Source of the DNA: Eupeodes corollae
Lineage: Eukaryota > Arthropoda > Insecta > Diptera > Syrphidae
Direction: 5' to 3'
DNA: 64,000 bases
Assembly (NCBI RefSeq): GCF_945859685.1
Contig: NC_079149.1
Coordinates: 120,315,575-120,379,574, forward strand
In this document: piece by piece, positions 27,101 through 37,525 of the stretch
How the letters are laid out: each line of letters begins with the position of its first letter
Numbering within the stretch: the first letter of the stretch is position 1
Notes under the pieces: generated by a model
Databases searched by the model: none
Told to the model about the DNA's origin: nothing
The model's input: only the letters and a program-made list of their open reading frames with translations
Made by a program: the position numbers and the translations under genes

Positions 27101-30100
27101 GCTTTTATAGAATTTCGGTTTGTCTTACGATTTTTGAAAATGTTTGGTATTTAGGTAGCCAATATCCAATTTAGATTTGAGTTAGAAAGACCATAATTAT
27201 GTAGGTCTTCTACTCTTGGGATGGTAAGATCTAGTTTGATTCTTTTGTGAAATATTTTGTTTTTTGATTCTTAAACTAAACGATTTTAGTTTTGAGGTTT
27301 CGAAAAATATTTATTGGTATTTTGTATTTGAGAATTATTTCAATGTCGCGAGGTCTGATGAATCTATCAACATTTTGTATGTGTATGCGAGTATTTTTTT
27401 CTTTGAATTAAATTTAGAATATTTTTTGTCACAAATTTTTGGAATTATGTCAATATTCCGCATTCAACTCATACATATTTTATTCCATTTCGATTACAGA
27501 AGTTATGTGGGATTTTTCTGCTTAAACCTTTTTGAATCTTTTAATTATTGTTTTCAGACAAGTGCTTGACTTTTTGCTTACAAACATGCTTAGCACCAAG
27601 AGCTGACTCTTAACAGATTTGACAAAAATGTCCAATATTCCAATTAAATGAAATTAAGTATTTAAAAATGTTTCGAATGTTAGTAATCAACACTTTAACA
27701 ATAAAAGTTTTAAAACTGGTTTATGTAGCAATTTAGAGATCGATGATTTTGAATAAAATTTCGGGGATTCAGTCAATATCCTAACTAAAATTGCTAATTT
27801 ATCTAATTTTTCATCAGCCAAGAAAGTCTCTATTACTTTTCCTTTTTTTTGGAAAGAAATAATTAGGATTATGTGAATATCTTATTTCTTAAAATATAAA
27901 AATTATACGATTGTTAGGTGGTCCTATATCTTTGTTTTATCATAGCTAGGTTTACTTTTTCCGCAAAATCTTTTCCAATATGAAATTTTGCAACGTGAAA
28001 AGTTATACGAATTGTGAATTTTGGGATTGAGACTTTAAAATAGGAGAATTTTGAATGTGTGGGGCTCAATTGTATAGAGATTTGTTTTTGTTTTCGAAAC
28101 TACTTCAATATCCCACTTTTATTGTGAAATTTTTTTCCATTTTCCTATTAAATTATCAAGGTATTTTTCAATTTTCCATTTTAGCTGGTCTTCGTGGTGC
28201 TGCAAATATATGCAACATATGTTTTCTCATCTTTCCAAGTCCAACTGAACTCGAACTTCACATTCGAACTCATAATACCAAAGAGGATAACTTCAAGTGC
28301 TCCATCTGTGATAAAGGCTGTGCAACAAAAGTAAGTTAAATTTTTTTAATATTTTGTTTATAAATATTTCACAAAAAAAAAACATTAATTACTTGAGAGT
28401 TGCGGAATAAAAATATATAAATAAAAATAACATCAAAAACTTGTTGATATACAAAGCACATACGCATGTAGCATGTCAATCAATTGTTTGTTGATGTTGT
28501 CGTTGTTGATTCGCTTGCCGCCATCATTGTGGTGCTTGCCGCTTGGCCTCGCCCGGCCGCCTGGCCCTTCCCAAGGGATGTCTAATTAATCCTGAATGGA
28601 ATGTACTTGTTGCCCATATAATCTAGTTGTCTTTTCTATCTTCACTCTTATAAAAATACGTATATATTCAAGTATAGTACCGCATCCATAGTGCGTAATA
28701 TTATTTTTTGAAATTACTCTATGTGAGTTAAAGTATTGTATTAATTAAAATTGTCGGCATTATTTTGTGTAAGACCATAAAAGGCAACCATTTTGCACCA
28801 TGTACCAACAAATTATGAGCTCAGATTATTAATTACCAGAAAGAATAAGAAGACCAAATTGATGATCTGTAAAGAGTGTGAAGGGGGTTTGAGTTGTGTG
28901 TCAGTGATGCCACTTTTTAATGAATTCCACTAAGGTTCTCTGTTTAAAGTTGTTCTTCAGAACTGCCTTTTCATTAGAGTGGCTGATAATGTTTCGAATA
29001 TTACTCAAACATTATAAGAGAAATCGATTGTATTCGAAGCAACTTGAAGAACAAGGGTAGAAATGGATTCCAGCACCATTGGAATAGTCTTCGTATATTT
29101 CAACTGCAACTTTAACTCCATTTGTAAAGTTAGGCATAGACACTTACCAAACCACATTGCTATAATTTCTATATAGTGGCACCCACCATAAGCACTCGAA
29201 CAAACTTAACACAGCCTCCTTGTTTGGATGGCTTTGGATACGTTGCTCCTGCGGGACCAAAACATAACCAACCACTTTACCAGAATTGTAACAATAATTA
29301 TTGTGAATTCCCTGTTGATTGAGTAACTTGTATACGTATATGATGCTTGCCTTGATGGACGTGATTAGTAAGGCCGTTAATTAAAAATGTATTCCACGGG
29401 GGCATTGGATTTTCAAGAACTTCACTTTGGTATTTTTCTACAAGATTATATAAGAGTATATGTGAAAAATACTGAATAGTGAAATAGTGTTTAGTATAAT
29501 AATATTTTATAAAGAGTGTTGAAGTTGATTTCAAAAATAATTATACATATATGTATATATATTTGTTACTTTAATTACATTGTATATTATTAAAAAGGCG
29601 TAATAGAGCATTATTGATGCTTTAACAGGTTATTTGAAATTTACAGAATTTAGTTGAAGTGAACAAAAACATTAAAGTCAATGTTGGAAGTTCTTTAAAT
29701 TTCTTACTTTTAAAGATCAGAAAAACATGCGTGTTGTTTTCGTGAGAGTTGTTTGGTGTAATTTCTTGTATTAAGTTGTTCAAGTGCATTTCTGAACTTG
29801 GCAATGATACGATGGAAGAATTTTGATTTTGTTAAATTGAAGATATGAATTTTTGTGTAGTAGATGGGAGACAGAGAAATATTTAGTTCTAGCAATGACA
29901 AGTTTATTATTTATATCGAAGTTGAAGATAAAAACACTCGTCTGACTTAATTGCTGAAGACAGAGTCAATTCTTAGAACATGGATGTTGCTATTGTGTTG
30001 GGAATAAATTGTACGTAAAATTATCTTATAATTATCTTATCAGTTATGAAAGGAGTCTCAAAATGCAAAGTAAACAGTTTACCTCAATCAATGAATTGAA

Positions 30101-33100
30101 TCAATTGTATCATCCTTATAACGAGAAGGGATGGGAAGATATGTATTTAATTAGATTCAGTGAAGAACAATGGGAGATATTCTAAATACAATTTCTCTAG
30201 ACATTTTTTCCGTGTGTTTTATACTTATCTTATCAAACTTCGATTGGAGAGATATAGTTAGCTTTAATACTTATTTACTACCTTTAACTTTGTTAAGTTC
30301 CCATTAACAAAGTGGATTAAAAGAGGTCGATTTCAGAAGAAAAATTCATATACAATAACTTCCAAAAATTGTAATGCATTGATAATTGATGTTTAATAAC
30401 TGACCAATAACTTTAAAATTAATAATTACATGCCTAACTTCAGGAGGGAATGTTCTCAAGAAATATATGCTAGTCATATGTAAAATCTGGGGCAATCAAC
30501 GAGATTTATAAGTACGTATTTTTTTGTGTTTAAAAGGTTTAAAACCAATACCAAAAAAATCAATTTAAGAAAAGACGCAACGTGCAACACATTTAAGAAC
30601 TTAAGATTTTGAAAAAGAGTTGCCAGCACAAAGATAACATAACTTTTAATTTAAAATGATTTTTTCCACTTAAAATATTCGTCCAAAATTGTTTAAGATT
30701 TGAACAGAAAAAGATCATGAACAAACAATATGACTTCAAAAATTGTCTGAAACAATGGATGGACAAAATTGTATAATCTTAAAAAAAGAATGAAGTTCAA
30801 ATTAAAAAAAAAAAAACACCTCAAATTAAATTGAATTTTGTCCATATCGTTTGAAATCTTGCTAATAGAGAGGCGCAAGAGCTTGGAACAAATTTAAAAT
30901 TCAGCTTTCAAAAATTAAAGGTTGTTAGGAGATAATTTCGCAGACAGGAGACAAAAGATTTTACTCAGCATCTTGGTTACGTTCCAAAGTTTTACACCTT
31001 GGTGTGGTTAAGTAAAAAAAATACAAGTTTAGATTTTGCATTCAAATTTAGTCTACTTTGTTTTTTATTTAAGTTTTAAATAAATCAATATCTTTTTTAT
31101 CGAGCCATGTAGTTTCTTGTAAACATTACTACTTCGTAGGCGAAAAAATATGTTTCTTTTAAATTAGCAAACTTAACAATAATTGTCTTACACTCAAGTT
31201 CTACCGATTAAATTCTAGTTTTTGTTTGTTTTACAGGTATTGTTATTGTTGGATATGCGATCAATTTTGATATGACCAAAATCTAAATATGGAAATGTTG
31301 ATTACACAGTATATGAGCGAAGTTAGAAAAAAAAAACAAGCTTAGCTTAACATATCATTAGTACGAAGGGATAAAATAAGTTTAAAATTTTGAGTTTGTT
31401 TGTGATGAAAATAATTTCATGAAGCGTTAAATTAAAGTCTAGTTTTTGGTTTTCTCAAAGGAATACGATGTACGTATAATCTCAGCTTTCTAAAAATTGC
31501 CATCTAGTAAAAATTATCATGAACAAGAGTTCTTTTTCCACTTCTCAATAATTGACTTCAATTAAATTTTGTCATACAGACAATAATGCAGAAAGATGCA
31601 AAAAGTTGGTTAAATCAAAATATCTCACGAACCTATAACTCTAGTGACTTGAATACATTTTGTATTACATTTTGCAAGATACCAAAGAAAGGAGTATATT
31701 TTTGGAAAAAAAAATCCAATTAAGGGTTTTTTATAAATCAAAAAACTGAAAAAAAAAATAATTTAACAGGTCGAAAAAATGATGTTATCTGCAAAACAAT
31801 TTTGTGGAACGAAAAATAACGTTTTCGACAGCTGTTAAAATTTTGAGAAAAATCGAATTGACATATTTTTTTACAAAAAATAAAAACCTACCAAAAACTT
31901 TATTAACAGTTTTAAGAAAAATTGATTTTTGACTCAAATATCGTTTCAAAAATTTGAAACATTAACTTCAAACTAATTTCAACTTTTAAAAATATTATTG
32001 CTTAAATTAGGTAAAATTTTGAGTAAATTCGAATTGATAGTTTTGTTAATAAAAAATAAAAATCTAAAAAAGAACATTGCTAAAAGTTGGTAAGAATTGA
32101 CTCAAATACCTTTTTTAAAAATTTGTCATTTTAGCTTCAAACTAATTTTATCTTATAAGAAATATAATTTTCCACATTTGGTTAAAAAAAAAAAACAAAT
32201 ATCTTTTCAAAATTTTGAGACACAGGCTTTAAATTAATTTTATCTTATGAGAAATATTGTTTTCAACATTCACTAAATTTTTTTCGAAAAATCGAATCAA
32301 CAGTTTTTTTTTATTAAAAACCTAAACAAAATCAATAAAATTTGGTAAAAACAGATTTTCGAATCAACTATGTTTTCAAAAATTAAATTGTGCAAGTGCT
32401 ATACTAAATTGGTTTTCGACTAAAAATCTCGTTAACAAAAATAGATTTTGAAATCAAACTATTCCATCTTAAGCAAAATATTTTTGGTAATTTTTAATTT
32501 TTTTAGAATAATTAAGCTGACAATATTTCTAGCAAAACACGTAAAACTGCAAACATTTTAAAGCAGAAAAATCGACAGACTGGATGGGAAGTTATGAGTG
32601 TGCGTTGCATCCCAGCCTCTTTTTTTTCATTTTAGTTTTATAATTTAATCTAATTTCACTTCATTATAATTATGTTTGTTATGTTTTGTATACATTTTAT
32701 TTTAATTTTATTATTTTATTTAACGTTTATTATTTTATTTTATTTTATTTCATACAATTTTTCCTATTTTGAAAAAATAAATATTTGCCTAGGTTTGAAA
32801 ACTGTACTCTTAAACATTTTGCAACGTTTTTATTTCTTGAGTAAAATAAAAGACGGACTAATAATAATTTTTCCCCGAGCATAAATACCAAAACCTTGGA
32901 ATTTTTCAAAATTATTCTATTGCTTAAAAATGCAAAATCATATAAATATTCTGCCTTTTGTCTTCATACAGTCAAAATTAAGAATCCCAAAAAATGTTGC
33001 ACATTAAATACTTTTCATTCCACAATATTATTTTCCATTTAAATTTCGATTAAGATCCGCCGCATTGTCGTCTGTCTGCAATCTTAAAAACATAAAAATA

Positions 33101-36100
33101 AAATCTGCAATATGAACAAACTTATGCACATACTTATACCTCATCTAATATCTCTAGAGCAAAATTTATTTGAGAAACAAAAAGAAAACACAATAAAACG
33201 CTTTTCATCTGCAAGATGCATATGCGTTGCGGCAACATCCTTCTGAGGAAAAACCCGAGCTGGCCACCCCATTAGCACCACCAACTACCCTTTCCCCCAT
33301 TAAATAAAACAACAACTGGACTTGGCATGGCCCCCCAACGCACCGTACCGCACCATGTCATATAAATACGATATTATATTTTTTGATGTATTGTTAATGC
33401 CGTCTACAATATGAAATATCCCATCATCTCTGGTATCTATGACTAATGACAATGTTCATTATTTTCAAGTCAAAATATAACACAAAACACCCAACAACAA
33501 ATAAAAGTGATAGAAGAGATTCTTTGGAAATGATCCAAATTCTTTGTGTTGCGCAGACACAATTTATTCCAACGACCGAAGCCTGAAGACCGATAACGAC
33601 GAGAACGAAGACGGGGATGGTACTCCCATAAGCCCCACTAGTTTGGCGTTTTTTCTTCTTGTTTGGAACTTAGGAGATTTGTACCTACATCTGCAGCGCA
33701 TTGTTTAAGCCTAAATGTCCTAGCAGTGATATTCGCAACAATACTTTTATGGCGCGGCGGGATATTACACATAATTCACTTGTTGGAATATAACTGCAAC
33801 CGATCCAAAACGAAGTGAGGAGTGGGTTTGGACTAGGAGACAAATCATATTGTTATAATGGGATTTTGAATCTTTTGTAGAGCGTGCGTGTGTCTAGAGT
33901 GTCTGCTGTGAATTTTACGTGAGTGTGTTCGTCGGGTGGGCTGTGGGCCTAACTCTACTTGCGACGCATATATTCGATAGAAATTTTTAATGAATCGAAA
34001 ATTTTAAATAATTACCAAGATCACAATGCGTGCAGACAATGTTTTATGACATTTTAGGATTTACATCTCAGAACAGAATAGAAAAGAACATGAACGGCAT
34101 GTTTTAGGATTAGTGTTGGATCTATCGGCGGCGGCGGTGGTAGATGGTGCATGTACCGTTCAATCTAGATTTTGGTTTTGTAAGTTATGGTATCACGTCA
34201 TGCTGTTTGCCGGACAGATATAGATTTGCACTTGTATGAAATTAATTTTAAATCTTCAAAAAAATGTTCAACAATGAAAATTTGTAAACAATTTTTCGTA
34301 TTTAAAATGAAATTGAAGTCTTCGTTTTTAATTTGTATTGTATATTTGAATTGCAGACCGTTCTGTTAAAAAAGCAGTCCGTTTTAGGACCAATTCATGT
34401 CATTTCGATAAAACTTTTACTCTAGATCTTAGAACTGCAACATGATTACATGAGTTCGTCTCTCTACCACTTGCACATCATGGAGTCTCTTCTCAACCTG
34501 TTTCTTTTTTCGTGGAAGACGAATTTGGCTGCTTAATGTTGCATTGGCTTATTATAATATTTAAAACGACAAAATTAGTGAACTTTTTAAAAGTTTCTTA
34601 ATACATCGATATTGGACCATTTATTTACTGCAAAGGATATGGTCTCTGTCTCTCATAAATAATTCTCGAATTGGTCGTACTCTTTGACAAATAACCATTT
34701 TGGAGAAACTAAATAAATCCGAAGAGATTCGATGTTAAGATTTCCCCGTCTAGTCTTTCTCTAAATTTTCGTTTTCTTTTTGCAGGAGGAATTCCATCAC
34801 CACATTTTGTCCCACAGATTGCGTCGCGATTCTGAGGATTCTATGCTTAATCAAAATTCAAATAATTTCCCGCACGATGAGGCTCACATAGAAATGAGTC
34901 AAAAACCACCATCGGAAATATCCACCAATACCAATACCACAACCACCACTAATCACGATAATCAAATACCACCATTATCTCCTACCGGACGAGATTCATC
35001 TTCAACTATGACCTCGGATAATAATAATGTAGGAGGTGATGCTGAACATTCACTGATGAAAATGCAACTCCGTAAGGAAATTTTCCAACGCGAGATGGCA
35101 AAAAAATGTCCTCCAATCAATAAATTTCCTTTTTAGTTTCTTCACTCCCCACTGAACCACATCACAGGCATCAATCATCGTCATCGGATTCATCACAATT
35201 CACACCCAATACTCTAATCAAACAACAAGAACTTCAGCAAAACGCCCAAGAACCACCGGCGAACAATAAACACTTCTGTACGGTTTGTCGAAGAAATTTC
35301 AGCTCCAGTTCGGCCCTGCAAATCCATATGAGAACTCACACTGGAGATAAGCCATTTCAGTGTAATGTCTGTCAGAAGGCTTTCACCACGAAAGGAAATC
35401 TTAAGGTGAGTTAGAAACAGAAAGCTTCTGATATCAGAAAATTATTTCGGAAAAATCATCTAATCGAAGAAAAACCGGGGTAATTTCCACACAGATGACA
35501 AGTGTTTGTTGTTCTTTTCTGATTTAAGGTTCATATGGGAACGCATATGTGGACGAATCCAGCATCAAGACGAGGTCGTCGAATGTCATTGGAACTTCCG
35601 ATGCATAGGCCTAATTTACCTCCATTAGGGACACATCAAGATTCTGAACTTATGTCGAGAAGACCAGAAATATTCTTCCCCTATTTACCACCATTCTTCA
35701 ATGGTTTACAACCAAAGGTACACATTTCTTTCACACAGGGTTGATCCTAAAATAACTATTATATTTGTATATAGCCTGTTGATCTTCCACCTGGATCATT
35801 CCCCGGTCTCCCACCACCCCCATTCCCGAATGGAAGTGCCCAGAAGTACTCCGATCTTATGGGATTTGGTCCATTCCTAGGTGCTCCATACAACTTTCCA
35901 CCTTTACCGAACATGGACCGTCAACCTAGCAAATCGCCATCTTTAGATGAGAAGAATTCAAGAAGTCCTCAACAAGAAAGTCCAACAAATCAGAATGGAC
36001 CTTTATCACATCGTCATCAGCAGCAATTTAACAATCAACAACAACAACAATCTTTGTCATCGTCATTAATGAAAAAGAATTTTCATCATGATGAATTTGT

Positions 36101-36110
36101 CAAAGGCTGA
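21722..36110 (+). CDS. salr: Spalt-family zinc-finger transcription factor, probably spalt-related (six coding exons)
   Basis: The product is a nuclear DNA-binding protein of the Spalt/SALL family. In flies these proteins act in wing-vein and notum patterning, eye R7/R8 identity and tracheal development, mostly as repressors. Joining 21722-24176, 28185-28330, 34786-35071, 35137-35405, 35529-35717 and 35775-36110 gives 1226 residues in continuous frame. C2H2 fingers fall at about residues 326-374 (two), 584-664 (three), 828-877 (two) and 1010-1058 (two). Each pair or triplet has family words such as SALQIHxRSHTGERPF and TKGNLK. A Q-rich helix lies near 88-140. SUMO-consensus IKEE sites are at K195 and K221. 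CtBP-like ALDLS (74-78) and VMDLSAK (about 770) motifs are present. The start is the first ATG after the acceptor, with A at -3. The salr call rests on the fourth finger pair and the RRGRRMSLELPM tail; the salm alternative is less likely. No N-terminal C2HC finger was found. Confidence 0.9.
24317..25433. repeat. Diverged tandem duplication in intron 2 (unit about 420-460 bp)
   Basis: Two head-to-tail copies share, in order, AAATGGCGCCC, ATTTGGTTTTAAATGGCGCC, AATATTACACTTTTTAGC, CTTGCTTGA...TTGTCT, CTCAAATTTCTT and CGTTGAGTGCGTT. Copy 1 starts near 24327 and copy 2 near 25011. Allowing for the 261 bp (248 bp plus one target repeat) of the SINE insertion in copy 1 and an indel in copy 2, the unit is about 420-460 bp. 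A third start (GGGGCCCGGGACA near 25440) may be a degenerate further copy. The duplication predates the SINE insertion, which only copy 1 carries. Confidence 0.75.
24606..24853 (+). mobile_element. 5S rRNA-derived SINE (SINE3-like) with target-site duplication
   Basis: The first ~110 bp resemble insect 5S rRNA. GGCAACGAACTAG at the start corresponds to the 5S 5' end. GGTTAGTACACAGATGGGGG followed by ACCG matches the 5S 3' half, including the internal promoter C box. GCATGCTGTTGTC matches the 5S 3' end. A deletion removed part of the 5' half. A pyrimidine-rich, non-5S body follows, ending in GTGTGTAATGT. The insertion is flanked by a perfect 13-bp direct repeat AGTTTTGGGAATA (24593-24605 and 24854-24866), so it was retroposed. 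It cannot encode a working 5S rRNA. Confidence 0.85.
26100..26740. promoter_or_regulatory. Candidate intronic regulatory island in intron 2
   Basis: GC-richer, mixed-composition DNA (GACGAGGACGACTTCAACG near 26143, GTGACAGACGTCATCG near 26605) stands out in an AT-rich intron. The open frames at 26125-26310 and 26500-26727 have no recognised domain and no splice context matching the gene. A regulatory role is inferred from composition and position only. Confidence 0.2.
28185..28330 (+). CDS. salr: spalt-related coding exon B: third finger group, first part
   Basis: Encodes residues 819-867 (AGLRGAANICNICFLIF...). Finger 6 is C828-x2-C831-x12-H844-x3-H848 and is complete. Finger 7 begins with C857 and C860, and the exon ends at K867 inside that finger, before the histidines. 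The sequence aligns with the family's third group, which in Drosophila salm begins with a GVRGSTTCGICYKTF-type sequence. It is unusually diverged: the inter-finger linker is one residue longer and reads NTKEDNF, and the usual FTTKG becomes CATK. The donor is AAAA followed by GTAAGT, phase 0. Confidence 0.9.
28480..28620. promoter_or_regulatory. GC-rich intronic island, candidate enhancer
   Basis: About 140 bp of strongly GC-rich sequence (GCTTGCCGCTTGGCCTCGCC-like) abruptly interrupts AT-rich intron. It is followed by TCTAATTAATCC, a homeodomain-type core. It has no coding frame or repeat relatives in the window. It is a good candidate for a conserved regulatory element, inferred only from composition. 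Confidence 0.3.
31550..32625 (+). repeat. Reiterated AT-rich repeat family, plus-strand copy
   Basis: The left part matches the start of the 59.9-kb copy (GACTTCAA, AATAATGCAGAAA). The interior reiterates a unit of roughly 170-190 bp: AAATTTTGAGAAAAATCGAA, TTGAC, poly-T, AAAAATAAAAACCTA, AAAATTGATTTTTGACTC and AATATC. The copy ends with GATGGGAAGTTATGAGTGTG and GCATCCCAGCCTC followed by T-run, the same terminus as the 61.5-kb copy. The palindromic head seen at 59757 is missing here. No protein is encoded. Confidence 0.75.
33050..34160. promoter_or_regulatory. Candidate intronic regulatory islands in intron 3
   Basis: Several non-repetitive blocks with balanced composition (33220-33350, 33560-33640, 33700-33960, 34120-34160) lie close upstream of coding exon C. 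They include CGGCGGCGGCGGTGG at about 34127. No protein or element signature is visible. They are proposed as possible enhancer DNA on composition. Confidence 0.2.
34786..35071 (+). CDS. salr: spalt-related coding exon C: end of finger 7 and Ser/Thr/Asn-rich spacer
   Basis: Encodes residues 868-962 plus one base. It opens with EEFHHHILSHRLRRDSED, which completes finger 7 (H873-x3-H877, spacing x12 from C860) and aligns with the family's GNLKQHMLTHKIRD. The rest is a low-complexity spacer rich in N, T and S, ending LMKMQL. The frame stays open past the donor (CTCC followed by GTAAGG) until a TAG that overlaps the acceptor at 35134-35136. A retained intron would therefore stop the protein before the fourth finger pair. 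Confidence 0.88.
35072..35136 (+). other. 65-bp intron 4
   Basis: A short fly-type intron with donor GTAAGG and pyrimidine-rich acceptor TTCCTTTTTAG. Removing it joins codon 963 as C plus TT (Leu) and keeps the frame into the fourth finger pair. It has no stop codon in the upstream frame until its last three bases (TAG), so retention would add 21 residues and end the protein. Confidence 0.85.
35137..35405 (+). CDS. salr: spalt-related coding exon D: fourth finger pair
   Basis: Encodes residues 963-1052. A Ser/Gln-rich lead is followed by finger 8 (C1010, C1013, H1026, H1030) and most of finger 9 (C1038, C1041 up to TTKGNLK). The words HFCTVCRRNFSSSSALQIH and HTGDKPFQCNVC closely resemble the last finger pair of Spalt/SALL proteins. 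The exon ends at AAG before GTGAGT, phase 0, inside finger 9. Only the Cys side of finger 9 is here; the two histidines come from the next exon. Confidence 0.93.
35406..35528 (+). other. 123-bp intron 5
   Basis: Donor GTGAGT and acceptor GATTTAAG at 35528. It interrupts finger 9 between K1052 and V1053. There is nothing else of note in it. Confidence 0.88.
35529..35717 (+). CDS. salr: spalt-related coding exon E: end of finger 9 and conserved tail
   Basis: Encodes residues 1053-1115. VHMGTHMW supplies H1054 and H1058 of finger 9. The TNPASRRGRRMSLELPM tail follows; in SALL proteins the same place reads as a RRGRRLS-type motif. The rest is proline-rich with IFFPYLPPFFNG. Donor AAAG followed by GTACAC, phase 0. 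The basic RRGRR motif next to the last finger may aid DNA contact or nuclear import, by family analogy. Confidence 0.93.
35718..35774 (+). other. 57-bp intron 6
   Basis: GT-AG intron of minimal fly size, acceptor TTGTATATAG. Phase 0 on both sides, keeping the frame from PK into PVDLPPG. Confidence 0.85.
35775..36110 (+). CDS. salr: spalt-related coding exon F: C-terminus
   Basis: Encodes residues 1116-1226 and the TGA stop (36108-36110). Composition is Pro-rich (LPPPPFPNGS), then Ser-rich, with a glutamine-rich stretch (HRHQQQFNNQQQQQ) and a basic end KKNFHHDEFVKG. There is no domain beyond low-complexity sequence. The length agrees with fly Spalt-related proteins, which are a little over 1200 residues. 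Confidence 0.9.
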   Translation, partial: PVDLPPGSFPGLPPPPFPNGSAQKYSDLMGFGPFLGAPYNFPPLPNMDRQPSKSPSLDEKNSRSPQQESPTNQNGPLSHRHQQQFNNQQQQQSLSSSLMKKNFHHDEFVKG

Positions 36111-36230
36111 AGTTAAGAAAAATAAAAGAAAAACAATTTTAAAAAATGTATACCGATGATCAAAGATTAAAAACACACATATCCTTTATTTATATAAATA
36201 AAAAACATTTAAAAAAATAAAGATATCAAA
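36111..36230 (+). terminator. 3' UTR start with candidate poly(A) signals
   Basis: AATAAA hexamers occur at 36121-36126, 36197-36202 and 36216-36221. The first lies only 11 bp after the stop, so the second or third is more plausible. The DNA is AT-rich, so chance hexamers are expected and the true cleavage site is unknown. Confidence 0.4.
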
Positions 36231-36599
36231 GGATATCTTAGCAATACGTTGGCATTTATTGAAGGAATAAAACATGAATTGCATTAAGTTTTGTAAAAAT
36301 TAAAATAAAATTAAAAGAAAAATTGAATTGAAATATAATAAAAGCTTAGACTATTAGTTTGTAGTGGTATTTATGCTGTATATGTATATTTAATCTAGGC
36401 TTTTAAGAACTAAAAATTAGAACTATGAATAAAGAAGTATGAACATTTAAAATTAAGCTTATTTTTTACTTTTGGTACATGGTTCAGATATGAAAACATA
36501 TATAAATGAAACCCTATAATTACAGACAGGATAAGTATAACTAAAATTCCAGAATTTAAGTTTTTGATTCTGGAACATCTCTATACAGTTTTTTTCTTA

Positions 36600-37525
36600 T
36601 GAAACTGCTTGAATTTTTAAATTAAAATTAAGCTAGGGGCAAAGGAATCAAAGTTCTTGGACTTTTTACTAAGGACTAAACAATTTCAGAATCCAATTCA
36701 TTTAGGGAATATATTCTAGGAATGTACGCAATAGAACTTTGTTTTTCATATCTGCTCCAATATTGCTATAAGAACATAACTGCTAGAAAGCAACTACCAG
36801 ACTTCAGACGCTCTAAACTCTTGCTAAAATCTGTTGAATTTTTGTTTTAAAAACAAATTTCTAGCTTTCAATCTATAAAAAAATGTTATACGATTGACAA
36901 AGCTACTAACTACTACAAAAACTTAAGCCTTTCATCAAAAATGCAACTTTTTTTATATAACCGTTTTAATCCTCCTTTGATAATCCAACTTATCTCCTTC
37001 TGATGAACTTTCAACCTTGAAGCAAGCAGTAGTAGGCACTGAAATGTAACCACTGCACTGCAATGAAACCGAAATAATTTCAAAAATGTGTGCTAGATTT
37101 CAATTGGTTTGGATCTGCTGGACTTTATTTGCAAAACTATAAGAATCTAGAAAGTTGAATGCATTAAGTCCGATCTATTCGTAACCTACTCTTTATAACG
37201 AGCTACTGGAATAAAATGTTTACTTTTAGAAGTAAACATAACTGCTGCAAGCAAATAACTACTATGTTACTTTTGGAACAAGCAAAGTTCATGTCTCTGT
37301 AACTACTGGAATCTATCTGCAAGAATCCAACAGCAGAATCTAGATTCTGAAGTCAAGTCTCTAGCTTGTAAATCCTAGTACATGGCTGTAGATAAGAGCA
37401 ATAACGTCAGAACTATATTCAGTAATATAACTCTAGCGACATGAACGGCTGAAAGAATTTTTAATCTTGATTTTTGTTGATAGGAACTGCTTGAATCTTA
37501 GAGTAAGTAACTGCTAGAATCTGTC
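36600..37525. repeat. Diffuse iteration of an AACTGCTNGAATCT-like word
   Basis: Related words recur on the + strand: AACTGCTTGAAT (36603), AACTGCTAGAAA (36779), TCTGCTGGACTT (37114), GCTACTGGAAT (37202), AACTGCTGCAAG (37240), AACTACTGGAATCT (37301), AACTGCTTGAATCT (37485) and AACTGCTAGAATCT (37509). Spacing is irregular. It may be a very decayed tandem repeat. The pattern is visible, its origin unknown. Confidence 0.4.

Larger units (their letters stand above)
24177..28184 (+). other. Intron 2 (4.0 kb), no gene
   Basis: GT-AG intron in phase 1, with acceptor TTCCATTTTAG at 28184. It holds a diverged tandem duplication (24317-25433) carrying four TGGCGCC words, a 5S-derived SINE at 24606-24853 and a mixed-composition island at about 26100-26740 that may be regulatory. 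The remainder, including 26740-28180, is AT-rich with no recognisable gene or element. Confidence 0.85.
28331..34785 (+). other. Intron 3 (6.5 kb) splitting finger 7, no gene
   Basis: Phase-0 GT-AG intron with acceptor GTTTTCTTTTTGCAG. It includes a short strikingly GC-rich island at about 28480-28620, a plus-strand copy of the reiterated repeat family (31550-32625) and mixed-composition islands at 33050-33360 and 33540-34160. The stretches 28700-31540 and 34200-34780 are AT-rich with nothing recognisable. No alternative exon with a canonical GNLKQH-type finger end was found by eye. Confidence 0.85.
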
